In this document: positions 1-5,035 of the stretch, piece by piece
Position numbering within the stretch: the first letter of the stretch is position 1
Layout: each line of letters begins with the position of its first letter
Assembly: GCA_002314775.1 (NCBI GenBank)
Contig: DCHE01000040.1
Location: 9,779 to 14,813, forward strand
DNA from: Lachnospiraceae bacterium UBA1760
GTDB lineage: Bacteria > Bacillota > Clostridia > Lachnospirales > Lachnospiraceae
Length of the DNA: 5,035 nt
Direction: 5' to 3'
Made by a program: the position numbers and the translations under genes
The notes under the pieces: model-generated
Databases searched by the model: none
The model's input: the letters and a program-made list of their open reading frames with translations, nothing else
Told to the model about the DNA's origin: nothing

Positions 1-1946
1 CTGCTGCCATGCGATACACCGAGGCTAGAATCTCAAAGTATACTGAGGAGGTCTGTATGCAGGACCTTCAGTATTTCAAGGACCAGTTTATTCCAAACTT
101 CGATGGAACAGAAACTGAACCAGTATTTTTGCCATTTCAGGTACCTAATATTTTAGTAAGTGGTGCAACTGGTATTGCAGTTGGTATGGCAACCAATATC
201 CCAAGCCATAACCTTGGTGAGGTTATCGATGCTACTATTATGTATCTAAATGATCCTGAGGTTTCACTTGAGGAGCTTCTTACTGTACTTAAGGGACCGG
301 ATTTTGCGACAGGTGGACTTATCAATGCCAGTCATGATGAGCTTATGAAGATATACGAGACTGGTCTTGGAAAGCTTCGTGTCAGAGGTAAGGTTGAGGT
401 TAGAGATGCAGGTCATGGCAGAAAGACAATATGTATTACAGAGATTCCTTGTACCATGATTGGCGGCACGGCTAAATTCCTCGACACAGTTGCAGAGCTT
501 GCAAGAAACAGAGAGCTTCCAGCTGTTGTTGATATTGCAGACAGAGGTGACAAGAATGGTGAGTGTCTCTGCATAGATATTAAGAAGGGAACAAGCGACG
601 AGGAAATCGAGAATATCATCAATATTCTTTATAAGAAGGCTGGACTTGAGGATACCTACGGTGTGAATATAAACTGTATAAATGATGGAAAGCCCGAGGT
701 TATGGGTCTAAAGAGAATTCTAGAGATTTATACTAAGTTTAAGTTCGAACTCTACAATACTAAGTTTACCAAGCTTCTTAACCACGAGCTTGAGGTGAAG
801 GAGATTAAGGAAGGACTTCTCGAGGCAGTAGACTGTATAGACCTTATTATAGAGATATTAAGAGGCTCCAAGAAGGTTGCTGATGCCAAAGCCTGCCTTA
901 TGCACGGCGATACCTCTAAGGTTAAATTCAGATACAAGGGCTCTGAGATGGATGCGAGAGAGCTTCATTTTACAGAGAAGCAGGCTGATGCAATTCTCCA
1001 GATGAGACTTCAGAAGCTTATCGGTCTTGAACTTGATGTTCTTAAGAAGGAGCTTTCTGATGCGGAGAAAAACATAAAGAGATATCAGAGACTTCTTTCT
1101 GGCAAGGCTGCCATGAAGAAGGAGATGATAGATGATATGACCGCAATCAAGAAGAAGTACGCAATTCCAAGAAAAACTGTAATCAAGTACTTCGGTGAGG
1201 TTATTGTGAAGAAGGCAGAGCAGGTTGCAACAGAGGTCGCAATTCTTCTCGACAGATTCTTCTATGTAAAGGCCATTGACGGCGGTGTATATGATAAGAA
1301 TATTGAGCAGATTACCAGGGATTACAGATTTGCTTTCAAATGTATGAGTACCGAAAGGGTTGCAGTATTCTCAGATGATGGTTCTATGCATATGTTCAAG
1401 GTGCAGGATGTTGTGAAGCAGCAGGCTAAGAAGAATACCTCCGCTAAGGGTAAGAGTCAGTCAGGACTCCTTGGAAAGCTTTCTGATAAGGGTATTCAGG
1501 TGTTTGAATTCTGCAGCATGCAGGGCTCTGAGAATATTCTTTATATGGGAAGTATTGAGAAATTTACGAATGAAAGGTTTGTATTCATAACGAAGCAGGG
1601 CTATGGAAAGCTTGTTCAGGGCTCACAGTTCGATGTTTCAAGAAAACAGATTGCAGCCTATAAACAGGAGGAGGAAGTAATCTACATCAACACTATTAAT
1701 CTTGATGATTATATTGCATCAAAGAGTACAGATGGCTATTATGCAAGAATTCCTGCCAGTGAGATTCCAGAAAAGGGTAAGTCTGCAGGCTGTGTAAGAT
1801 GCTTCAATATCTCTGCTGATGATACTATTGAGCTTGTTGTGTCAGGAGATGCAAAGGCGGAGATGACAGTCGGAGAGGTAAGTGTTCCGTTCCAGAGAAT
1901 TAAGCCGGTTAAGAGAGGCTATAAGGGAACTAAGCTTAGACTGTAG
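1..1946 (+). CDS. parC: DNA topoisomerase IV subunit A (ParC-type), 5'-truncated by window edge
   Basis: This is the breakage-reunion subunit of a type IIA topoisomerase. With ParE it would form the A2B2 enzyme that decatenates and relaxes DNA in the cytoplasm. The reading frame is open from base 3 (Ala-Ala-Met-Arg-Tyr-Thr-Glu), so the ATG at 9 is internal. 'MRYTE' is the family active site and the Tyr codon at 15-17 is the DNA-linking tyrosine. By family comparison roughly 115-120 residues, including the quinolone-resistance region, lie upstream. Counting from that Met, the conserved 'GIAVGMATNIPSHN' is at 55-68, the tower region at about 100-230, the coiled-coil gate region with 'QADAILQMRLQKLIGLE' at 325-341, and a beta-pinwheel-like C-terminal domain at about 400-645. 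No canonical GyrA box (QRRGGKG) is present, which favours ParC over GyrA. A basic Lys/Ser/Gln-rich loop at about 470-490 sits inside the C-terminal domain. The gene ends at TAG 1944-1946, followed by a terminator. The family is certain; the ParC versus divergent GyrA-like paralogue choice is an inference. Confidence 0.85.
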   Translation, partial: AAMRYTEARISKYTEEVCMQDLQYFKDQFIPNFDGTETEPVFLPFQVPNILVSGATGIAVGMATNIPSHNLGEVIDATIMYLNDPEVSLEELLTVLKGPDFATGGLINASHDELMKIYETGLGKLRVRGKVEVRDAGHGRKTICITEIPCTMIGGTAKFLDTVAELARNRELPAVVDIADRGDKNGECLCIDIKKGTSDEEIENIINILYKKAGLEDTYGVNINCINDGKPEVMGLKRILEIYTKFKFELYNTKFTKLLNHELEVKEIKEGLLEAVDCIDLIIEILRGSKKVADAKACLMHGDTSKVKFRYKGSEMDARELHFTEKQADAILQMRLQKLIGLELDVLKKELSDAEKNIKRYQRLLSGKAAMKKEMIDDMTAIKKKYAIPRKTVIKYFGEVIVKKAEQVATEVAILLDRFFYVKAIDGGVYDKNIEQITRDYRFAFKCMSTERVAVFSDDGSMHMFKVQDVVKQQAKKNTSAKGKSQSGLLGKLSDKGIQVFEFCSMQGSENILYMGSIEKFTNERFVFITKQGYGKLVQGSQFDVSRKQIAAYKQEEEVIYINTINLDDYIASKSTDGYYARIPASEIPEKGKSAGCVRCFNISADDTIELVVSGDAKAEMTVGEVSVPFQRIKPVKRGYKGTKLRL

Positions 1947-1997
1947 GCATTGAACTAATAAAAATATTCCTATTTGTTAATCGAATAATGAATAATG

Positions 1998-2036
1998 AAA
2001 ACCCAGCGGTATGAGTAGATGAACCGCTGGGTTTTT
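1998..2036 (+). terminator. Intrinsic terminator between convergent genes, possibly bidirectional
   Basis: A perfect 10-bp stem pairs 2001-2010 (acccagcggt) with 2023-2032 (accgctgggt) around a 12-nt loop. The flanking A's at 1998-2000 pair with T's at 2033-2035, giving 13 bp. On the plus strand the stem runs into five T's (2032-2036). It starts about 50 bases after the topoisomerase stop and should end that transcript. On the minus strand the stem is followed by only four T's, so it may also stop transcripts of the phosphatase gene, whose stop codon lies about 145 bases away. I found no better terminator for that gene in 2037-2180, and nothing else recognisable there. Confidence 0.85.
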
Positions 2037-2180
2037 GTAGTTTGCTCACTGTGGACATGCTCTGATGGCATAGACGAGGGAAAGCCTTTTTGGTTGTATG
2101 AATAATAAACATATTGGCATGGCAAGATAATGAAAATATACATATCGAGAAAGGGTGCTACTGACAATTGCCTGTTCGAA

Positions 2181-2990
2181 TTAAAGCTTATGAAATTCCG
2201 GCTTTCTCTTATTATAGGTGCAAATGTACTTAAAGCCCATAGCCTTGACGAACTCAAGTGTTTCCTTGAAGGCATAGCCAATATGCTTTCCGTCGTGGCA
2301 GTCCGAGCCTATTGTGAGAATCTCACCACCAAGCTCCTTATATAAGCTTAGCAGCTCCTTTTTCGGATGTGCATAGCTAAGGCCACGATATAAGCTTCCA
2401 GTGTTTATCTCGATTCCCCTTCCTTCAGGAATCAAGGTTTTAAAGGCCGCCTCAAATATATCGAGATATCTGGTAATGTCGGTATCATTTTCCCTGGCAG
2501 GACCATATCGGAGAACATAATCCAGATGGCCGTACACATCGTAGTTTTTCATATGAGTTACATTATAAAGGATTGATTCAAAGTAATCTCTGTAGCAGAC
2601 TGTTGGGTCCTTTCCTTCAAAATACTCAGGGTAGTAAGGGTCACAGCCATTTACAATGTGGCTTGACTGTATAATTAAATCTAAATCCTTAAATCTATCT
2701 GCTTCGGCGGTAAGCTTATCGCAGGTTGAACGCATTACCCCAAGCTCAATTCCTATTTTGAGATCGAAATCAGCCTTTACAGCCTCCTTAACCTTGCACA
2801 TCTCGGTGTAGTATTCTTCACAGGGAAGATTAAAGGTTAAGCCATCAGGGTCTGGTGGATAATCCTTATCATAGTGGTCAGTTATACAGAAGGAATTCAT
2901 TCCTATAGATTTTGCAAATTTTATCATCTCAAATATATCAGCATCACTGTCGTCCGAGAAGGAGGAGTGAAGATGGAAATCAGGTATCAT
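2181..2990 (-). CDS. hisJ: PHP-domain phosphoesterase, histidinol-phosphatase (HisJ/HisK) type
   Basis: A complete 269-residue cytosolic protein with no signal peptide or membrane segment. Members of this PHP family remove phosphate from L-histidinol phosphate, the penultimate step of histidine synthesis. The metal-binding signature is intact: 'DFHLHS' (His6, His8), Asp13/Asp14 in 'SFSDDS', 'ITDH' (Asp38, His39), 'GIELG' (Glu82), 'QSSH' (His111), 'GHLD' (His155, Asp157), 'IEINT' (Glu194) and 'GSDCHD' (Asp230, His232). These would hold the usual trinuclear metal site. The length fits the family. The ATG at 2988-2990 is chosen because it puts the HxH motif at residue 6, as expected. It has only a weak GAG-type ribosome binding site about six bases upstream, in contrast to gap and pgk. 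The gene is divergent from gap and convergent with the topoisomerase gene, with no his genes nearby, so the substrate rests on family resemblance; another small phosphomonoester is possible. Family assignment is strong, exact substrate moderate. hisK is an alternative symbol. Confidence 0.8.
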   Translation of the reverse strand: MIPDFHLHSSFSDDSDADIFEMIKFAKSIGMNSFCITDHYDKDYPPDPDGLTFNLPCEEYYTEMCKVKEAVKADFDLKIGIELGVMRSTCDKLTAEADRFKDLDLIIQSSHIVNGCDPYYPEYFEGKDPTVCYRDYFESILYNVTHMKNYDVYGHLDYVLRYGPARENDTDITRYLDIFEAAFKTLIPEGRGIEINTGSLYRGLSYAHPKKELLSLYKELGGEILTIGSDCHDGKHIGYAFKETLEFVKAMGFKYICTYNKRKPEFHKL

Positions 2991-3063
2991 AGTATTCTCA
3001 TATAATCCAATTATCCCTTTATGGACGATTGGATTTAATTATCCTTTCCTAAAATTTACTATT

Positions 3064-3092
3064 TTAATAAGAGTTTTATGCTCCTTTATAAT
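3064..3092 (+). promoter_or_regulatory. Possible distal upstream promoter for gap
   Basis: TTAATA (3064-3069, 4 of 6 to consensus) is followed 17 bases later by a perfect TATAAT (3087-3092). The -10 lies inside the small dyad at 3084-3100. If used, it would give gap a leader of about 210 nt spanning the large dyad. In such AT-rich DNA a chance match is quite likely, so this is a weak call. Confidence 0.2.
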
Positions 3093-3151
3093 GCATAAAG
3101 CACTGTGGATTTGTTTCCTATCCATAATCATAATATCATAATAAGACTGAT

Positions 3152-3178
3152 TTGACACAAGTTTTTAGCTTGTGACTA
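3152..3178. promoter_or_regulatory. Imperfect dyad upstream of gap promoter, candidate operator
   Basis: The arms ttgacacaag (3152-3161) and cttgtgacta (3169-3178) are inverted copies matching at 8 of 10 positions, with a perfect 6-bp core (cacaag/cttgtg), separated by seven bases (tttttag). It ends 18 bases before the predicted gap -35. No T-run follows on either strand in the right place, so it is not a terminator. The size and position suit binding by a dimeric regulator. The left arm also contains a consensus TTGACA (3152-3157), which could pair with TAAAAA at 3177-3182 (19-base spacing) as a promoter. The regulator is unknown; it does not match the Rex (TTGTTAA-type) or catabolite-responsive-element consensus. 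Confidence 0.4.
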
Positions 3179-3196
3179 AAAAATACTAAAATAGAC

Positions 3197-3225
3197 TTGA
3201 AATTTGACCTAAATAAAGTTATTAT
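3197..3225 (+). promoter_or_regulatory. Predicted sigma-A promoter of gap
   Basis: TTGAAA (3197-3202, 5 of 6) and TATTAT (3220-3225, 5 of 6) are separated by the ideal 17 bases. Transcription should start near 3232, giving a leader of roughly 77 nt before the gap ATG. This is the best-matched promoter in the divergent region and fits a highly expressed glycolytic gene. Confidence 0.7.
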
Positions 3226-3231
3226 ATCTGT

Positions 3232-3270
3232 GTGAGTAATCACGTTTAATGCTGTCTTCATATGACAGTA
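3232..3270 (+). promoter_or_regulatory. gap mRNA leader with two small hairpins
   Basis: At the predicted transcript 5' end, gtga (3232-3235) and tcac (3240-3243) can pair around a 4-nt loop. A second hairpin pairs ctgtc (3252-3256) with gacag (3264-3268), extended by a G-U and a T-A pair to 3250-3270, around a 7-nt loop. An unstructured A/T-rich stretch then leads to the ribosome binding site. There is no T-run, so these are not attenuators. They could protect the 5' end of the mRNA, or the first could be a DNA operator over the start site. Both stems are short. Confidence 0.35.
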
Positions 3271-3292
3271 AAAATAAATTAATTCAAAGCTT

Positions 3293-3298
3293 AGGAGG
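3293..3298 (+). promoter_or_regulatory. Ribosome binding site deciding the gap start
   Basis: A full AGGAGG lies 10 bases before the ATG at 3309. The frame is also open upstream with an ATG at 3249, but that start would add 20 residues with no family counterpart, has no ribosome binding site and overlaps the leader hairpin. The AGGAGG and the 'MAVKVAINGFGRIGR' N-terminus settle the start at 3309. Confidence 0.95.
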
Positions 3299-3308
3299 AA
3301 TTAAAAAA

Positions 3309-4346
3309 ATGGCAGTAAAGGTAGCAATTAATGGTTTTGGACGTATTGGACGTCTTGCATTCAGACAGATGTTCGGTGCAGAGGGATATGATGTTGTAGC
3401 AATCAACGACTTAACAAAGCCTTCAATGCTTGCAGATCTTCTCAAGTATGACACAGCTCAGGGCGGATACTGTGGAAAGATCGGTGAGAACCTTCATACA
3501 GTAGAGGCAGATGATGAGGCTGGTACAATTACAGTAGATGGTAAGACTCTTACAATCTATGCTAAGGCTAACGCAGCTGAGCTTCCATGGGGAGAGATCG
3601 GTGTAGACGTAGTTCTTGAGTGTACAGGTTTCTACTGCTCTAAGGAGAAGTCTATGGCACACATCAATGCAGGTGCTAAGAAGGTAGTTATTTCAGCTCC
3701 AGCTGGAAATGACCTTAAGACAATCGTATTCTCAGTAAACCAGGATACATTAACAGCAGATGATCAGATTATCTCAGCTGCTTCATGTACAACAAACTGT
3801 CTTGCACCTATGGCTAAGGCTCTTAACGATTACGCTCCAATTCAGTCAGGTATCATGTCAACAATCCACGCTTACACAGGCGATCAGATGATTCTTGACG
3901 GACCACACAGAAAGGGTGACCTTAGAAGAGCAAGAGCTGGTGCTGCAAACATCGTTCCAAACTCAACAGGAGCTGCTAAGGCTATCGGTCTTGTAATCCC
4001 AGAGTTAAATGGTAAGTTAATCGGATCTGCACAGAGAGTTCCAGTTCCAACAGGTTCTACAACAATCCTTACAGCTGTAGTTAAGGGTGCTGATGTAACT
4101 GTTGATGGAATCAACGCTGCAATGAAGGCTGCTGCTTCAGAGTCATTTGGTTACAACACAGATCAGATCGTTTCTTCAGATGTTATCGGTATGAAGTATG
4201 GTTCATTATTCGATGCAACTCAGACAATGGTTTCTAAGATCGCTGATGACTTATATGAGGTTCAGGTAGTTTCTTGGTACGATAACGAGAACTCATACAC
4301 AAGCCAGATGGTTAGAACAATTAAGTATTTCGCTGAATTAGCTTAA
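3309..4346 (+). CDS. gap: Glyceraldehyde-3-phosphate dehydrogenase, type I, NAD-dependent
   Basis: Cytosolic glycolytic enzyme that oxidises and phosphorylates glyceraldehyde 3-phosphate to 1,3-bisphosphoglycerate, reducing NAD+; by family it acts as a homotetramer. The 345-residue product is slightly longer than the usual 330-340. The N-terminal Rossmann domain opens with 'INGFGRIGR' (residues 7-15), and Asp34 in 'AINDL' fits NAD rather than NADP preference. The catalytic motif 'ASCTTNC' has nucleophile Cys160, with general base His187 in 'STIHAYT'. The catalytic-domain motifs 'DLRRARAGAANIVPNSTGAA' (204-223) and 'SWYDNENSY' (322-330) are intact. 'DGPHRKGDLRR' carries the extra Gly-Asp often seen in clostridial enzymes. 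Codon use is biased (Lys almost all AAG; Thr largely ACA), as expected for high expression. The gene has its own promoter and terminator, with pgk next downstream. Assignment is essentially certain; NAD preference is inferred from sequence. Confidence 0.98.
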   Translation: MAVKVAINGFGRIGRLAFRQMFGAEGYDVVAINDLTKPSMLADLLKYDTAQGGYCGKIGENLHTVEADDEAGTITVDGKTLTIYAKANAAELPWGEIGVDVVLECTGFYCSKEKSMAHINAGAKKVVISAPAGNDLKTIVFSVNQDTLTADDQIISAASCTTNCLAPMAKALNDYAPIQSGIMSTIHAYTGDQMILDGPHRKGDLRRARAGAANIVPNSTGAAKAIGLVIPELNGKLIGSAQRVPVPTGSTTILTAVVKGADVTVDGINAAMKAAASESFGYNTDQIVSSDVIGMKYGSLFDATQTMVSKIADDLYEVQVVSWYDNENSYTSQMVRTIKYFAELA

Positions 4347-4375
4347 TTCTTAAGTTAGTATTAATTTAAAGACCT

Positions 4376-4411
4376 AAGAGGGTCCGGTCTATTAGGGCCG
4401 GACCCTTTTTT
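4376..4411 (+). terminator. Strong intrinsic terminator after gap
   Basis: gggtccgg (4380-4387) pairs perfectly with ccggaccc (4398-4405). Inner t-g, c-g, t-g pairs close a 4-nt atta loop (4391-4394), and outer A-T and G-T pairs extend to 4376/4409. The GC-rich stem runs straight into six T's (4406-4411). It begins 30 bases after the gap stop and should prevent most read-through into pgk. Confidence 0.95.
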
Positions 4412-4431
4412 CTTGGTCACAAGGATAGTTT

Positions 4432-4462
4432 TTGCTATCAGTTACTATTGTTAGAATATAAT
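4432..4462 (+). promoter_or_regulatory. Predicted promoter of pgk
   Basis: A perfect TATAAT at 4457-4462 lies 30 bases before the pgk ATG. The best -35 is TTGCTA (4432-4437, 4 of 6) at a long 19-base spacing, so the -10 is more convincing than the -35. A short hairpin, gatag (4424-4428) with ctatc (4435-4439), overlaps the -35. The expected start near 4469 gives a leader of about 25 nt. Its place just after the gap terminator supports an independent pgk promoter. Confidence 0.55.
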
Positions 4463-4475
4463 AGAAATTAAATTT

Positions 4476-4482
4476 AAGGAGG
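4476..4482 (+). promoter_or_regulatory. Ribosome binding site of pgk
   Basis: AAGGAGG ends 10 bases before the ATG at 4493-4495. This is the same spacing as for gap and fixes the pgk start. Confidence 0.95.
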
Positions 4483-4492
4483 ATATATTAAA

Positions 4493-5035
4493 ATGTCATT
4501 AAACAAGAAAACAGTTGATGATATCAATGTAAAGGGACTTCGTGTTCTTTGCAGATGCGACTTTAACGTACCTTTAAAGGCAGGACAGATCACAGACGAG
4601 AACAGACTCGTTGCAGCTCTTCCAACAATCAAGAAGCTTATCGCTGATGGTGGTAAGGTAATTCTTTGCTCACACCTTGGAAAGGTTAAGGCAGAGGAGG
4701 ATAAGGCTTCTAAGACACTTGCTCCAGTAGCAGTTCGTCTTTCAGAGCTCCTTGGTCAGGAAGTTAAGTTCGTTCAGGATCCAGAGGTTGTTGGAGCTAA
4801 TGTTAAGGCTGCAGTTGCTGAGATGAAGGACGGAGAGGTTATTCTTCTTGAGAATACTCGTTGGAGAATCGGCGAGGAGACAAAGAACGGAGAGGAATTC
4901 TCTAAGGATCTTGCTTCAATCTGTGATGTATTTGTAAATGACGCATTCGGTACAGCTCACAGAGCTCATTGCTCAAATGTTGGTGTTGCATCTCTTGTTG
5001 ATACAGCAGTTGTTGGTTACTTAATGCAGAAGGAA
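4493..5035 (+). CDS. pgk: Phosphoglycerate kinase, N-terminal 181 residues, 3'-truncated by window edge
   Basis: Cytosolic glycolytic kinase that transfers phosphate from 1,3-bisphosphoglycerate to ADP, making ATP and 3-phosphoglycerate, directly after the GAPDH step. The frame is open to the end of the window, so 181 of an expected 390-400 residues are visible: nearly the whole N-terminal, phosphoglycerate-binding domain. Family motifs in order are 'RCDFNVP' (21-27, with Asp23 and Asn25), Arg38 in 'DENRLV', 'CSHLGK' (59-64, His61), 'LLENTRWRIGEE' (118-129, Arg123) and 'FVNDAFGTAHRAH' (147-159). The usual Arg of 'SHLGRPK' is Lys64 here, keeping the positive charge, and 'NTRW' replaces the commoner 'NVRF'. 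The C-terminal nucleotide-binding domain lies outside. Codon bias resembles gap. Only 146 bases separate it from gap, but a terminator and a separate -10 intervene. Assignment is essentially certain. Confidence 0.98.
   Translation, partial: MSLNKKTVDDINVKGLRVLCRCDFNVPLKAGQITDENRLVAALPTIKKLIADGGKVILCSHLGKVKAEEDKASKTLAPVAVRLSELLGQEVKFVQDPEVVGANVKAAVAEMKDGEVILLENTRWRIGEETKNGEEFSKDLASICDVFVNDAFGTAHRAHCSNVGVASLVDTAVVGYLMQKE

Larger units (their letters stand above)
2991..3308. other. Divergent intergenic region between the PHP phosphatase gene and gap
   Basis: This AT-rich 318-base stretch has no credible gene. Moving from the phosphatase start towards gap it holds: an inverted repeat aatccaat/attggatt (3004-3011, 3028-3035) interleaved with a direct repeat aattatcc (3009-3016, 3037-3044); a 6-bp-arm dyad ctttat-N5-ataaag (3084-3100); three copies of cataat (3123-3128, 3129-3134, 3137-3142); the large imperfect dyad at 3152-3178; the gap promoter; and the gap leader. 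For the phosphatase, the only promoter-like pair found close to its start on the minus strand is ttaaat (3038-3033) and gataat (3015-3010), 17 bases apart. The -35 match is poor, so I do not call it separately. Confidence 0.8.

Noticed and set aside
9..11. ATG at 9 as the start of the topoisomerase gene
   Set aside because: It is the Met of the internal 'AAMRYTE' active-site motif; the frame is open to the window edge and the first 115 or so residues of the family are missing.
137..937. Three minus-strand open frames inside the topoisomerase gene (137-325, 413-622, 752-937)
   Set aside because: They are antisense to a strongly conserved coding region and Ser/Leu/Ile-rich as expected of shadow frames.
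1984..1997. Tandem aataatg pair before the terminator
   Set aside because: Only two 7-base copies in AT-rich DNA; no function is indicated.
1970..2281. Minus-strand open frame of 103 codons
   Set aside because: It overlaps the terminator hairpin and the 3' end of the phosphatase gene in another frame, with no recognisable motifs or ribosome binding site.
2130..2345. Plus-strand open frame of 71 codons
   Set aside because: Most of it is antisense to the well-supported phosphatase gene; no domain is recognisable.
3123..3142. Three cataat copies as a repeat array
   Set aside because: The units are only six bases in AT-rich DNA, unevenly spaced and without spacer structure; chance is the simplest explanation.
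3152..3178. The cacaag/cttgtg hairpin as a terminator
   Set aside because: On the plus strand it is followed by A's, and on the minus strand the T-run precedes rather than follows the stem.
3231..3244. TGTGA-N4-TCACG as a CRP/FNR-type site
   Set aside because: The spacing is four rather than the canonical six bases, and no regulator gene is visible to support it.
3249..3308. 20-codon N-terminal extension of gap from ATG 3249
   Set aside because: It has no ribosome binding site, overlaps a leader hairpin, contains the real AGGAGG, and encodes residues absent from the family.
3423..4114. Two minus-strand open frames inside gap (3423-3662, 3884-4114)
   Set aside because: They are antisense shadows of a certain gene with strong codon bias.

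Overview
The window looks like chromosomal core sequence from a low-GC Firmicute, most likely a Clostridia member of the Lachnospiraceae. The support is the AT-rich non-coding DNA, strong AGGAGG-type ribosome binding sites, AGA-rich arginine coding, the topoisomerase A-subunit type, and a GAPDH carrying the 'DGPHRKGDLRR' form common in Clostridia. The genus cannot be fixed from these sequences. No mobile element, CRISPR array, tRNA or rRNA is visible.

Layout. (1) 1-1946 (+): C-terminal part of a type IIA topoisomerase A subunit, best read as topoisomerase IV ParC. It is cut by the window edge two codons before the 'MRYTE' active-site motif. (2) 1998-2036: a hairpin terminator between convergent genes, followed by about 145 bases with nothing recognisable. 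(3) 2181-2990 (-): a complete PHP-family phosphoesterase of the histidinol-phosphatase (HisJ/HisK) type, standing alone without other his genes. (4) 2991-3308: a 318-base divergent intergenic region with the gap promoter, a long imperfect dyad upstream of it, leader hairpins and small repeats near the phosphatase start. (5) 3309-4346 (+): gap, the glycolytic glyceraldehyde-3-phosphate dehydrogenase. (6) 4376-4411: a strong intrinsic terminator. (7) 4493-5035 (+): the first 181 codons of pgk, phosphoglycerate kinase, with its own -10 and ribosome binding site; it runs off the right edge.

How the genes relate. gap and pgk catalyse consecutive steps of lower glycolysis: NAD-dependent oxidation and phosphorylation of glyceraldehyde 3-phosphate to 1,3-bisphosphoglycerate, then ATP formation to 3-phosphoglycerate. 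They are adjacent and co-oriented, but a terminator and a separate promoter lie between them, so they look like two strongly expressed units rather than one simple operon. The topoisomerase and phosphatase genes are not functionally tied to them.

I see no convincing undescribed system here. The most worthwhile leads are regulatory: the dyad and leader structures ahead of gap, and the terminator separating gap from pgk.
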